Assembly (NCBI GenBank): GCA_040881995.1
Contig: JBBECD010000217.1
Location: forward strand, 1-64,000
Length of the DNA: 64,000 nucleotides
Direction: 5' to 3'
Source: JAQCEJ01 sp040881995
Lineage (GTDB): Bacteria > Planctomycetota > Planctomycetia > Planctomycetales > Planctomycetaceae
The position numbers were made by a program, and so were the translations under genes. This document shows, piece by piece, positions 53,389-62,576 of the stretch. The notes below the pieces were generated by a model, which was not told the DNA's origin, ran no database searches, and worked only from the letters and a program-made list of their open reading frames with translations. Each line of letters starts with the position of its first letter. Position 1 is the stretch's first letter.

Positions 53389-53718
53389 TTAGTGATGCCC
53401 CTTCGGCTGTTCCGGCCGGGCGGGGTCGCAGGCGAGGTCGCATTGATTGTCGTCGCAATCGTCGGTTTTGTCGCTGAATCGCGAGCCGACGAAGAACGAT
53501 TTCAACTTGCCGTTGCTCTTTTTCGCCGAGAAGCCGCTGTAACCGTACGACTGATTGAGCGAACCGATCGCGTCGCCGACGTCGTTCAGTTCTTGCACCA
53601 CGGCGTGCGGCACTTCGCTCATGCCGACGACCAGTCCAACGACCAGAATCGTGGCGACCAGGACCAGTTCGGCCGAGATGATAAATCCGAATTCGTCGTT
53701 CCACAGGCGATTCAACAT
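53389..53718 (-). CDS. pilin-like small surface protein with Cys-rich tail, paralog 1
   Basis: A 109-residue protein. Near the N-terminus LWNDEFGFIISAELVLVATILVVGLVVGM combines a short basic-acidic leader, a Gly and a long hydrophobic helix with an embedded Glu, resembling Flp/TadE-type pilins, though the Glu is at +6 rather than +5 from the Gly-Phe. The C-terminus is acidic and Cys-rich (DDCDDNQCDLACDP). GGAGGA precedes the ATG. The same design recurs in the next gene; together they may build a surface fibre or wall layer. No Tad assembly genes are in the window. Confidence 0.8.
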   Translation of the reverse strand: MLNRLWNDEFGFIISAELVLVATILVVGLVVGMSEVPHAVVQELNDVGDAIGSLNQSYGYSGFSAKKSNGKLKSFFVGSRFSDKTDDCDDNQCDLACDPARPEQPKGHH

Positions 53719-54304
53719 GGGCAGTTTCCTCCGAAAGTGAGAGTGTGTATGGGCCGGTGCGCGGTTTCATGGGTCGGCAGCGTGCAGACGCACGGCGAGC
53801 GCGGCCGTGCACGATGGCGCGGGTTGAACAAGTCGTTCGACGGACTTCCGACTTTCCCACGAAAGGAAATCGCGTCCGCCGGTCACGCGTGAGAGGCGTT
53901 CAGACCGATCGTTCGGAGAAGCTGGGGCGAGTGACGCTCATCACAAGTTGCACGCGAAATGCCGCGAGGCCGGCATTCGAGAGACGGCGGCTTGCGCGAA
54001 CGATGAAAAATCGATCGGGGGCATGAAACGATTCTGCAACTCTCGGCCGCGAAGGGAATTATCGAGCCGTTATAATCGGACCCCGATGGGTCGAATGTTT
54101 CCCGCTGGAAACGTTTGTCTTTGACTCATGGAGAATATGTAAAGCCCGCTTGACGCCGGCCGACAAGAGAGCTGAGTCGCGGTGATCGAAATCCTGCACA
54201 ACGGCGATTCGCCGCGGGCAAAAAACGAGAACACCCCTGAAGCATTCGCTTCAGGGGTGTTCGATGGGCGTATTGAGCATCGAGCCGGAGACTCGAATGT
54301 TTCG
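53719..54304. other. intergenic region between the two pilin-like genes
   Basis: 586 bases; apart from the terminator at 54224 no gene or repeat was seen. It must hold the promoter of the first pilin-like gene. Confidence 0.5.
54224..54268 (-). terminator. intrinsic terminator of the second pilin-like gene
   Basis: GAACACCCCTGAAGC and GCTTCAGGGGTGTTC form a 15-bp stem with a 4-base loop; on the minus strand it is followed by TCGTTTTTTG. The distance to the stop codon at 54305 is short. Confidence 0.88.
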
Positions 54305-54634
54305 TTACGGTTTCGGTGCTTCCGGCACGGCGGGATCACAAGCCAGATCGCACTGGTTGTTATCGCAGTCGTCGCCGAAGTCGTTGAAGCGTGAGCCGAC
54401 CGTGAAGGACTTAATGGCTCCGCCCGCTCCGCTCTTGCGAGCGTGAAAACCGGTGTATCCATAGGTCTGGTTCAATTCGCCGATGGCGTCGCCAACGTCG
54501 TTGAGTTCCTGAACCACGGCGTGCTGAACTTCGCTCAAACCGACGATCATGCCGATGACCAGGATGGTGGCCACGAGGACGAGTTCGGCGGAGACGATGA
54601 ACCCGGCTTCATCATTCCACAATTTGCGTAACAT
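54305..54634 (-). CDS. pilin-like small surface protein with Cys-rich tail, paralog 2
   Basis: A 109-residue paralog of the gene at 53389, with the same length. Conserved parts: NDEAGFIVSAELVLVATILV, AVVQELNDVGDAIGELNQTYGY and DDCDNNQCDLACDP; the region between differs (insert of Ser/Gly/Ala). AAAGGA lies nine bases before the ATG. Each gene has its own terminator, so they are separate transcripts that duplicated in tandem. Expected location: cell envelope. Confidence 0.82.
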   Translation of the reverse strand: MLRKLWNDEAGFIVSAELVLVATILVIGMIVGLSEVQHAVVQELNDVGDAIGELNQTYGYTGFHARKSGAGGAIKSFTVGSRFNDFGDDCDNNQCDLACDPAVPEAPKP

Positions 54635-55351
54635 TCTTAACGTTCCTTTCGAGTGAGAGAGAATCTGAGAGTGTGTTGTTTGCAGGCGAACCCGCGAAGA
54701 GACATGTTAACTCTTCCGAGCGATCGACCGTCTGCGACGGCTGCAACGTCGTCGACGGGTTGGAATTTCCGCGGCCGCAAAAATTCCGGGTCATCTGCAG
54801 ATTGTTTTCCAGCGGTTTCCGTCGGCGCGAGTCCGGCGGGAACGAATTGATATGCGGCGAAGCGGTTACGCGTCCCGCGAATGCACTCTGCCCCAGCAGG
54901 AGTTGTCGCGAGGATTCTGTAAAACCGCATTCGTTGTCAAAGTGAAAAGGCATCTTCCGTGCCCAAACGTTGAAGTAAGTCAACGCGTTCGCGGCAAAAT
55001 CGGAACACGTCGATAGAATGCTTGAGAATTTGACGTTTTCGTCGTTTTTCAACACGAATGGATTTGACGCCGCGGGTTTTTGCAAACATTCGCGAAGGCC
55101 GCGGCGTTCAGATTCTTGAACGGCGCGCGTCAAACGCCGTAAGTGACCTCGTACAAAAGACCGAGGCCGAGAGAGCCGGCCGATACACTTGGTTTTCGCG
55201 AGCGGGATGAAGTATGATTCGCGCGGCGTCGTGGACGCCGTTACCGCAGGAAGCGGCCCGAACCGCAGGCGGCGCGAATGCTCGGCAGACGACGATCGTT
55301 GTGCGCCGCGGCACTGCCGGTTCGTTCTCGTCAATCAGAAAGGATGTTCTG
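54635..55351. other. intergenic region upstream of the phosphofructokinase gene, no gene seen
   Basis: 717 bases between divergent genes. The frames on both strands look random. No recognisable riboswitch or repeat was found. Confidence 0.45.
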
Positions 55352-56737
55352 ATGAAGAAGATAGGAATTCTGACCGCAGGAGGCGATACACCCGCCCTCA
55401 ATGCCACGATTTACGGAGCCGTGCAACAGGCCTGCGAACATGGCGTGGAAGTCATCGGGATCATGAAGGGATTTTCCGGGTTACTCGACCCGCGAATTCC
55501 TCACCTCCGGTTAAATCCGCTGGGGACGGTGATTCCCGAACTCGACCCCTGCCTGGGCGGAACCCTGCTCGGTGCGTCGCGCACCTATATCGACGAGAGT
55601 CAAACCGAGGAATTGAAACAGATCGCCCGATCGCTCGAACGGATCGGCATCGAAGGGCTGATCTGCATCGGCGGCGACGGGACGATAAACGGCATGCAGC
55701 CCCTGTCCGATTATTTTCCCTGCGTGCTCGCCCCCAAAACCATCGACAACGACCTGGGACTCAACTACATCGACGAACCGAATGAATGGGTTCTCGAACC
55801 CAATGGGGAGCACGACAAACCGGTCTACTCCAAGCTGCCCGGCCGCAACGAAATCGCCCTCGACGAGATTATCAATTACGTCACTCCCGGTTACGCGACG
55901 GCGGTTTTCGTCTGTGCGCAAGGCGTGCAGCGCATCCGCACCACGGCGGAAAGCCACCGCCGGATCGGGATCATCGAGGTCATGGGACGGCAATCGGGAT
56001 ATCTCGCTCTCGGTTCGGCGTACGGCCAACCCGATATCATTCTGCTGCCGGAAACGTGCATCGACGTCCCGCGGCTTGTGGAACGCGTCGCCGCGCTGTA
56101 CACGCTGCAAAAGCACGTGGTGATCGTCGTCGGCGAGGGAATTCGCGACGCCGCCGGCAGCCCGCTGGGCGATACGCGCAGCAGCGTCGATCCCGCCGGC
56201 AATATTCTTTACAGCGGCGCCGCCGAGGAGCTCAAACATCTGCTGATGCAGCAACTGGGCGACGATTTTTTCCGCAAGAACAATCGGCACCGCAACGCCC
56301 ATGAAGCCATCTTCACGCGAAAAGTCGGACACACGCAGCGGGGCGGACGACCGATTCTCTTCGATCGCTCGTGTGCTTCGCAGCTTGGCGGCAAAGCGCT
56401 CGAACTGTTGATCGATTCGCAGAATAACACGGTCGCCACGCTGCAATGGACCGAAGACAACGGTTTGACCGTCGATTCGATCGCGGCCAACAAATTGCGC
56501 GACCGCTGGTGCGAGATCCACCCGCGCGAGGTTCATCCCTCGTTTTACGATGCGCAGCGGTTTCAGCCGTCGCGACTGGGGATCGAATATCTGCGGCCGA
56601 TCTTCACGCACGCGATCGGGACGGACGACATGGAATTCATCCGCACCGACCTGTTCCGCTCGGGCAACCTGTTCACGCGATATCAGAGCATCAACGTCGA
56701 TATTCAAAAGCGGATCCAGTATCTCACGCCGGAATAG
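55352..56737 (+). CDS. pfkA: 6-phosphofructokinase
   Basis: A 461-residue phosphofructokinase of the long, atypical type. Nucleotide-binding GGDTPALN at residues 10-17, the substrate motif IGGDGTINGM, and PKTIDNDLGLNY are visible, then GYATAVFVCAQGVQRIRTTAESH and a long C-terminal domain ending FTHAIGTDDMEF. It phosphorylates fructose-6-phosphate in glycolysis. The Gly in GGDG is as in ATP-dependent enzymes, while the Lys in PKTIDND is typical of pyrophosphate-type enzymes, so it probably belongs to the mixed ATP-dependent long group. The ATG at 55352 has AAAGGA upstream; the frame opening at 55214 is too long. Confidence 0.94.
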   Translation: MKKIGILTAGGDTPALNATIYGAVQQACEHGVEVIGIMKGFSGLLDPRIPHLRLNPLGTVIPELDPCLGGTLLGASRTYIDESQTEELKQIARSLERIGIEGLICIGGDGTINGMQPLSDYFPCVLAPKTIDNDLGLNYIDEPNEWVLEPNGEHDKPVYSKLPGRNEIALDEIINYVTPGYATAVFVCAQGVQRIRTTAESHRRIGIIEVMGRQSGYLALGSAYGQPDIILLPETCIDVPRLVERVAALYTLQKHVVIVVGEGIRDAAGSPLGDTRSSVDPAGNILYSGAAEELKHLLMQQLGDDFFRKNNRHRNAHEAIFTRKVGHTQRGGRPILFDRSCASQLGGKALELLIDSQNNTVATLQWTEDNGLTVDSIAANKLRDRWCEIHPREVHPSFYDAQRFQPSRLGIEYLRPIFTHAIGTDDMEFIRTDLFRSGNLFTRYQSINVDIQKRIQYLTPE

Positions 56738-57010
56738 GCGCTGCCGGAATGCCGGGAAATTCTATTTGCTATGCGGAACACACGGCGCGGGCACACCCGA
56801 TTGTGAGAAGATTCTCGATTTTTGCACTCGTACGCAATTTTATTTTTTCGTTCGAATTCGACCGATTCGAAAACCAGCTTCCGCGCGAAAGTGCTAAAAT
56901 GATCGGAGCGAGTCTGGTTCGGCTCCAGGCCGCATTCGAACAGGATCGTTCGAATCAATGAGACATTCGCAAAGGAGATGTCCACGTAACATGAATGAGA
57001 GAGGTGGTCC
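56738..57010. other. short intergenic region, no gene seen
   Basis: 273 bases; AT-rich around 56815-56900. No hairpin with T-tract found after the phosphofructokinase gene. Confidence 0.4.
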
Positions 57011-58192
57011 ATGAGTCGGTACAACACGTTTCACTGGTTGAGCGCCCTGGCCGTCGCATTGATGATTCCAGCCTCGGCGCACGGGTACGACTTCATCAAT
57101 GTCGCCGATAGTACAGGCCCCCTCTCTGGATTTGCCACCGGCCCTCTGATCAACATCGGGGCACCTTCTCTTAACAATAATGGCACCGCCTCTTTCTGGG
57201 CAGGACTCGATTCGGGAGGCGCCGGCATCTTTACCGGAAATGGCGGTCCCATCACCACCATCGTTGATGATAGCGGTCCGTTGAACGGATTCGACCTCGT
57301 GACCTCGATCAACGACAGCGGCGTCGTTGGATTCCATGGCGGGTTCGATGCCGGAGGCCGAGGAATTTTCAGCGGCAGCGGCGGAGCCGTCACCACGATC
57401 GCCGACAACAGCAGCACGTTCAGCGGCTTTGAGCATGTCGCCATCAATAATAACGGGAATGTCGTTTTCTGGGCGTCGCTGACGGCCGGCGGTCAGGCGA
57501 TTTATACCGGCGACGGGAGTTCGACGAATCTCATCGCCGATGGCAGCGGGCCGTTCATAAGTTTTTTCGGCTTGTATCCCGAAATCAACGACTCCGACGT
57601 CGCTTTGTTTCGAGCGGCTTTGGATGTCGGCGGCAGCGGCTTGTTTGCCAGCGACGGCAGCACCACCACGACGATTGCCGACGACAGTGGCCCCATTCAG
57701 ACCATTGTTGACGGCACATCCATCAACAATAGTGGCACCGTGGCCTTCAGGGCGCTGTTCGATGGTGGTGGGCAAGGGATCTTCACGGGCAACGGCGGAC
57801 CTCTCACTCCCATCGTTGATGATACTGGTCCCTTCCTCGGTTTCGGGCAGTTCGTCGCCCTCAACAACTCGGGCGACCTCGCCTTTCTCGGCTTTCTCGA
57901 TGACGGCGGCATCGGCATCTTCACTGGATCCGACCCGGTTGCGGACAAAGTTATCGCCGTCGGCGATTCTCTTTTCGGTTCGACCGTGACGGCGCTCGGT
58001 TTTTCGCGAGGCCTCAACGACAACGGCGACCTTGCCTTTTTATACCAGTTGGAAAACGGCGTTTCCGGTGTTGCCATAACCGGAACCGGAGTCGGAATTC
58101 CTGAACCTTCCACCTGGTCGCTAATGGTGTTGGGTTCAATTCTCATTTCCTTGATGCGGAGACGAAATTCATCAGCGTCACTTTGCGGCTGA
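57011..58192 (+). CDS. secreted beta-repeat protein with PEP-CTERM anchor
   Basis: A 393-residue exported protein (signal ending SAHG). Six to seven tandem repeats of about 48 residues contain a G-x-F-x-x-x-D/A-S and GIFTGNGG-type core (for example GAGIFTGNGGPITTIVDDSGP), as in DUF7453-like repeat proteins. The C-terminus is a PEP-CTERM sorting signal: IPEPSTWSLMVLGSILISL then RRR. This implies processing by an exosortase, none of which is in the window. The start ATG follows a G-rich site. Confidence 0.9.
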   Translation: MSRYNTFHWLSALAVALMIPASAHGYDFINVADSTGPLSGFATGPLINIGAPSLNNNGTASFWAGLDSGGAGIFTGNGGPITTIVDDSGPLNGFDLVTSINDSGVVGFHGGFDAGGRGIFSGSGGAVTTIADNSSTFSGFEHVAINNNGNVVFWASLTAGGQAIYTGDGSSTNLIADGSGPFISFFGLYPEINDSDVALFRAALDVGGSGLFASDGSTTTTIADDSGPIQTIVDGTSINNSGTVAFRALFDGGGQGIFTGNGGPLTPIVDDTGPFLGFGQFVALNNSGDLAFLGFLDDGGIGIFTGSDPVADKVIAVGDSLFGSTVTALGFSRGLNDNGDLAFLYQLENGVSGVAITGTGVGIPEPSTWSLMVLGSILISLMRRRNSSASLCG

Positions 58193-58314
58193 TTTCTCTC
58201 CTCTTACAGGCTATCCGGAAAGTTGGATCGACCGCAATTGGTGGTATCGAAGCCATGCAATGGGCACGGTATGTTGTATTTCTACCAACATTTCCGGAGA
58301 GGTTCTTAATAATC

Positions 58315-58387
58315 CTAACAAAACCTACGTGCGTAACCGTTGTCCGCAATCGGAACGGTTTTTAACAAGCACAACTGGTTGTGTTAG
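58315..58387 (+). mobile_element. 75-bp TIR element, copy 3 (73 bp)
   Basis: CTAACAAAACC and GGTTGTGTTAG ends (one mismatch between the two), interior diverged but aligned with copies 1 and 2, notably CGTGCGTAACCGTT and TTTTTAACAAGCAC. Confidence 0.68.
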
Positions 58388-58410
58388 AGTCTTTTAATCG
58401 CCCCAAAAAA

Positions 58411-58453
58411 CAAACACCGTCGCCGGCTGTTCGTCGCAGCCGGCGGCGGTGCC
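58411..58453 (-). terminator. possible terminator hairpin
   Basis: CACCGTCGCCGGCTG pairs with CAGCCGGCGGCGGTG (one mismatch) and on the minus strand is followed by TTTGTTTTTTGG. The gene it would end (58778) is 325 bases away, so its role is uncertain. Confidence 0.45.
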
Positions 58454-58777
58454 GTTTCCGACTCGAATTGGGTTCCGACCGAGCCGGTATGTTAATCCGT
58501 TAAAATGAATTTAACGGTCTGCTCTCGTCAATCTGCCAGCTTTCGCGGATAAAAAGTATCGCACAAAACGTGCCGTAGTGCCGGCTCATTGTGCGATTCG
58601 ACGCCGCTTCAAAATTGCCCGGCCGCAATTCCTGCGACCTGTACGAGTTGCGAAAATGGATTTTCGAGCGGCGTCACGGCAACGACCGCGTAAGTGCGAA
58701 CCTGGCGGCGGGACGTCATTGAGCGACCGGTGCAAAATCATGCATCCGCTTGATGAATTGCCGCAGATGCCGTCGCG

Positions 58778-59080
58778 TCACTGTTGATGGCGAATCGCTT
58801 TCACCAGTTCGCTTTTGCTCATCTTGCTGCGGCCTTCGATTTTCATCTTTTTGGCCTGGTTGTAAAGCTCTTTCTTCGAGCGGTCGTCCAGCGAGGTATT
58901 CGGATTGCCCGTCCCCTGCGTCGTCTTGTTGGGCGTTTCACCATGCTGCCGCCGCGTCTTGTTCACCGTGCGCGCGGCGATCTCTTCGGCCCGGTCTTCC
59001 GACGTGCCGCGCTCTTTGGCGTTCTCTTTGATATGTTGATACTGACGTTCGCGTTTATCGCTCCACGTATTTCGTGGCAT
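58778..59080 (-). CDS. plasmid-stabilisation/Rho_N-like small protein
   Basis: A 100-residue basic protein. The N-terminus (SDKRERQYQHIKENAKERGTS) and ARTVNKTRRQHG match the short proteins often annotated as plasmid stabilisation proteins, and the C-terminus (SKKELYNQAKKMKIEGRSKMSKSELVKAIRH) is a Rho_N/SAP-like nucleic-acid-binding helix pair. AAGGAG is nine bases upstream of the ATG at 59080. The family is often stress-associated, which fits the neighbouring PRC-barrel and CsbD genes. Confidence 0.8.
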   Translation of the reverse strand: MPRNTWSDKRERQYQHIKENAKERGTSEDRAEEIAARTVNKTRRQHGETPNKTTQGTGNPNTSLDDRSKKELYNQAKKMKIEGRSKMSKSELVKAIRHQQ

Positions 59081-59183
59081 GATCTGCAACTCCTTGAATG
59101 ATCGCGGCTCTATCGACGGGACATCTCAGCCGTGAAATGTCGTCTCGCATCAAATCGTTTAAAACGGAGAGGGATGAAAAAAA

Positions 59184-59222
59184 GCCGTCGCGGACTGTGA
59201 ACTTCACAACCCGCGACGGCAG
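59184..59222 (-). terminator. intrinsic terminator of the PRC-barrel gene
   Basis: GCCGTCGCGG pairs with CCGCGACGGC (10-bp stem); on the minus strand it is followed by TTTTTTTC. It lies about 45 bases after the stop codon at 59269. Confidence 0.85.
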
Positions 59223-59268
59223 CCGCCTCCCTACTGCATGTCACTCCGTTACCGTCTCTCAGCAGTTC

Positions 59269-59826
59269 TCACTCATCTTGATTTTTGTTCTTTTTCTCGA
59301 TGTTGACGTCGACGCCCTTGCGGTTGATGTTCACATCCACTTTGCCGCCGCGACGGCGTTCGATGCCGTATCGCTTATCGATTTCGCTCGTAAATTTCGG
59401 ATCGGCGAAATTCGGCCAGTGCTCGTCGTCGAAGCCCGTCGCGCCTTCGAGTGTTTCCTGGTTCACATTCAACACCAGCAGCATATCGTCGGGGTCATCC
59501 TCTTCCGGACGGACTTCAAACGCCTCGAAAGGAACGGCGAACAATTTATCGCCTAATCCGAGGAACCCGCCGTACTCGACGGCGGCATAACGAATGCGGC
59601 CGTTTTGGGCGTCGATAACGAGGTCGTTCACTTCGCCGAGCGATTCGCCTTCGAAGTTCACGATGTTCATTCCGATCAACTGACTGGCGCGCACGTTCGT
59701 GCCGCTTGTTTTTTCATCGAGCTCACCGGCGCGCGAGCGTTGTTTTTGCGCTTGTGCGTCGGCGACGACGAGCGCGGTGCAAATCGCGAGTGCCATCGCG
59801 CCGGAAATCAATGCGTAGCGTTTCAT
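59269..59826 (-). CDS. exported PRC-barrel protein
   Basis: A 185-residue protein with a signal peptide (ISGAMALAICTALVVADAQA). Residues about 40-110 form a PRC-barrel (NVRASQLIGMNIVNFEGESLG, GRIRYAAVEYGGFLGLGDKL, FAVPFEAFEV), a small beta-barrel that mediates protein or RNA contacts. The C-terminus is basic and acidic alternately. The ATG at 59826 has GGAGAAG upstream. Co-directional with the CsbD-like gene and separated by 81 bases. Confidence 0.9.
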   Translation of the reverse strand: MKRYALISGAMALAICTALVVADAQAQKQRSRAGELDEKTSGTNVRASQLIGMNIVNFEGESLGEVNDLVIDAQNGRIRYAAVEYGGFLGLGDKLFAVPFEAFEVRPEEDDPDDMLLVLNVNQETLEGATGFDDEHWPNFADPKFTSEIDKRYGIERRRGGKVDVNINRKGVDVNIEKKNKNQDE

Positions 59827-59907
59827 GACGTTCTTCTCCGTAAACTGTGTTAATCCATTCGAACTTGTCATCGAACTTAATTCAGCAGGCGGCCGTTTTT
59901 GAGTTTC

Positions 59908-60114
59908 TCAGCACACATGGCAACTGCGTTCGAAATCGTTGACTTCTTTCTCGGCTTCTTCCTTCGCCACGCCATATCGTTCTTGAACTTTGCCGACGAG
60001 TTTTTCACGTTGTCCGTTGATGACGTCGAAATCGTCGTCGGTCAACTTGCCCCATTTCGTCTGCAGTTCACCTTTGGCCTGTTTCCATTTGCCTTTGATC
60101 TGGTCCCAATTCAT
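59908..60114 (-). CDS. CsbD-family stress protein
   Basis: A 68-residue protein beginning MNWDQIKGKWKQAKGELQ, the hallmark of the CsbD family (general stress proteins of unknown action). The helical middle (KLTDDDFDVINGQREKLV) and a C-terminal Cys pair (CHVC) are seen. Usual length. The ribosome site is GGAGG about 10 bases upstream. Probably regulated by stress, but no promoter was identified. Confidence 0.92.
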   Translation of the reverse strand: MNWDQIKGKWKQAKGELQTKWGKLTDDDFDVINGQREKLVGKVQERYGVAKEEAEKEVNDFERSCHVC

Positions 60115-60689
60115 GATCTCGCCTCCTTATGTTGCCTTGTGTCGTTCATCCGAGGATCTTACCCGCATCAACCCGCGGGATGCTCAGAAAAAGTCATGCA
60201 CAACGTGTGCCAGAGATTCGGTAAGATGGCGTTCGCGACGGTTTGACCGGGCGGAATACCGTGCGTGCAAAGTGGTCAAAACTACTATTTTCCAAGCATT
60301 TTGATGATGTGGTTCGCGACTTAAAGAGCACGACGCCCGTCAACCGAAAATGGCCGCGGCGGCCGGGCTTAAGATCATTCAACGTACAATAGTGCCGATG
60401 CGGAAGTGATCGAAAAGAGGGCACGATGAACGATGGCGGGCCAGATTTTACCGGTGAAAAACCGGCGTCGCCCGCTCGACTACGGTCATTTTCGTGAAGG
60501 CGAGAAGCCGAGACCGCGCGCTCGGAAAAACACCTGCGCACCGGCAAGGGAAATCCCGGTCGACCGATTGAACGACCCGCCACGACGCAGAGAACCGGCG
60601 CATCGTCACGCGAGTTGTTTCATCGGCTGAAATCGACAACGACGGGAGAGAGCGGAGTTCGTCCAGTGCCGTCGACATCGATGCGCGAG
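60115..60689. other. intergenic region, no gene seen
   Basis: 575 bases between convergently placed ends and starts; no repeat or credible frame found. Confidence 0.4.
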
Positions 60690-61424
60690 TTATTCCAGCG
60701 GCTGGCGTTCCTGCGCCGCGGCCAATTCCTCATGATTGGTGAGATCGAGCCGCAACGGCGTCATGGAAACGTATCCCTGTTCGACGGCCCAGCGGTCGGT
60801 TCCTTCCTCGGCTGCTTCGAGCGGAACGACGGTAAACCAGAAATGTTCGCGCCCCAGAGGATCTTTGCCGGGGATGACTTTGCCGTCGTACTGTCGCACC
60901 GACTGCCGTGTCCAGCGGATGCCGCAGGGCGCTTCCGGCAAGTTCACGTTCACGAGCGTCAGCCGCGGCCCGTTCAGCAAAAGCTGCAACACCTCCTCGA
61001 CGAAGGGTTTCAGCCGCTCGAATTGCGGTTCGTCGCTTCCGCCGACCGGCGTGCTGAGGGCGATCCCCTGAATGCCCAGCAGCGCAGCCTGCTTCGCCGC
61101 GGCCAAAGTGCCCGAATGCCATATCGAATTGCCGAGGTTCGGGCCGAGATTGATTCCCGAGAGAACAACGTCCACCCCGCCCCAGTGATGGCAGCCCAGC
61201 GCGACGCAATCGGCGGGCGTTCCATTCACTCGGCAAGCATCGAATGGAACGCGCGGCGTGCGGCGATAGTTTAAAGGACGGGAGTGCGTCACGGCGTGTC
61301 CCATGGAGGACTGCTCGACATCGGGAGCGACGATGCGCACCTCGCCAAACGAACGAGCCGCCTCTGCAAGGGCCAATAAACCGGGGCTGTAAACGCCGTC
61401 ATCGTTTGTTACGAGAATCCGCAT
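60690..61424 (-). CDS. surE: 5'-nucleotidase SurE
   Basis: A 244-residue stationary-phase survival phosphatase. Metal-binding NDDG at residues 7-10 (MRILVTNDDG), then ARIV-type strand, APDVEQSSMGHAVT, and SGINLGPNLGNSIWHSGTLAAA, which carry the catalytic Asp pair and the conserved SGxN site. It removes phosphate from nucleoside monophosphates. The frame is open to 61529, but ATG at 61424 with AAGGA nine bases upstream begins at the canonical N-terminus. Diverges from the next gene with a 120-bp control region. Confidence 0.96.
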   Translation of the reverse strand: MRILVTNDDGVYSPGLLALAEAARSFGEVRIVAPDVEQSSMGHAVTHSRPLNYRRTPRVPFDACRVNGTPADCVALGCHHWGGVDVVLSGINLGPNLGNSIWHSGTLAAAKQAALLGIQGIALSTPVGGSDEPQFERLKPFVEEVLQLLLNGPRLTLVNVNLPEAPCGIRWTRQSVRQYDGKVIPGKDPLGREHFWFTVVPLEAAEEGTDRWAVEQGYVSMTPLRLDLTNHEELAAAQERQPLE

Positions 61425-61546
61425 GATGGAAGATCCTTCAAAACCGTGAGGATGAGTGTAGAATTGGGCGGACCCCGAATCGGCACACCGCCGCGTCCCG
61501 GGACGTCCGCGAACCGCACGTTCAATCACCTACGAAGAATTATATC

Positions 61547-62473
61547 ATGCACATCACGCTCATTCACAATCCGAATTCGGGAGACGAAAAACACTCCCGC
61601 GACGAACTGTTGAACTTGCTCCGCTCGCACGGCTACGAACCGGCGTATCAATCGATTAAAGACGACGGCTGGGAACACGCGCTGGATGAACCGGGCGAGA
61701 TGGTCGTCGCCGCCGGGGGTGACGGAACCGTCGACGACGTGATGATGCGATTTGCCGAACGCGGTGTTCCGCTCGGCATTCTGCCGCTCGGAACCGCCAA
61801 CAACATTGCATGGGAGTTGGGAATCACCGGTGAGCCGGCCGACATTATCGCCGGCTGGAAAACGGCGCGGCGGAAAAAATTCGACCTCGGCGTCGCCAGG
61901 GGGCCGTGGGGCAAGATGCACTTTGTCGAAGCGCTGGGCGTGGGGGCGTTCGCCCATTTGATGCCGATACTTGCCGCCCTGGGGAATCGAAAGCCGTACG
62001 AAGACCGAAAGGATCACCTGCAAAACGAACTCACCGCATTAAAGGTGTTGGTCGAAGCCAGCCGGGCCGCGAATTGGGAAATCGAACTGGATGGAGAAAA
62101 ACTCGCCGATGAATTCTTGTTGCTGGAGGTGATGAATATTTCGACGATCGGTCCGGGCCTTCAGTTCGCCCCAGATGCCGATCCCGGTGACGGCCTGCTC
62201 GACGTCGTGCTGATTGAGGAAGGTCATCGCAAGGAATTGATGGATTACCTTTCGTGGTGCATCATGTCGAGCCGGATACCGGCGAATTTTCCGGTCCGCC
62301 GGGCCCAGCGCGTGCAATTTCGCTGGCAGGGATCGATGGTGCACGTCGACAGCAGTTTGTGGAGTGCGAGCGACGAGCGGATGAAAGACGTCAAGAAGCC
62401 CAAGAAAAAGCCCCCGTGCACCATCGACATCCGCCTGATGCCGCAAGCCCTCGAACTACTCGTCCCCAGGTAA
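61547..62473 (+). CDS. diacylglycerol kinase-like lipid kinase
   Basis: A 308-residue lipid kinase of the YegS/DgkB type. It starts MHITLIHNPNSG, has the nucleotide motif GGDGTVDDV at residues 57-65 and ILPLGTANNIAWEL, and continues with the beta-sandwich domain (VMNISTIGPGLQFAPDADPGDGLLDVVL). It phosphorylates diacylglycerol or a sphingoid lipid for phospholipid recycling. Full length. The start ATG lacks a clear ribosome site. Divergent from surE. Confidence 0.93.
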   Translation: MHITLIHNPNSGDEKHSRDELLNLLRSHGYEPAYQSIKDDGWEHALDEPGEMVVAAGGDGTVDDVMMRFAERGVPLGILPLGTANNIAWELGITGEPADIIAGWKTARRKKFDLGVARGPWGKMHFVEALGVGAFAHLMPILAALGNRKPYEDRKDHLQNELTALKVLVEASRAANWEIELDGEKLADEFLLLEVMNISTIGPGLQFAPDADPGDGLLDVVLIEEGHRKELMDYLSWCIMSSRIPANFPVRRAQRVQFRWQGSMVHVDSSLWSASDERMKDVKKPKKKPPCTIDIRLMPQALELLVPR

Positions 62474-62576
62474 TTGACGGCGTCGCCATTACGGTCTTGA
62501 CCATGCGGTCGGTTCACAGGTACAAACGTGCCGATGACCTATTCTATTGGCCCGAATCCCGCATCAGGAGGATTCC

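Larger units (their letters stand above)
58193..58777. other. intergenic region with TIR element and hairpin
   Basis: Contains the 75-bp TIR element copy 3 (58315-58387) and a hairpin at 58411-58453; the rest shows no gene. Confidence 0.55.
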
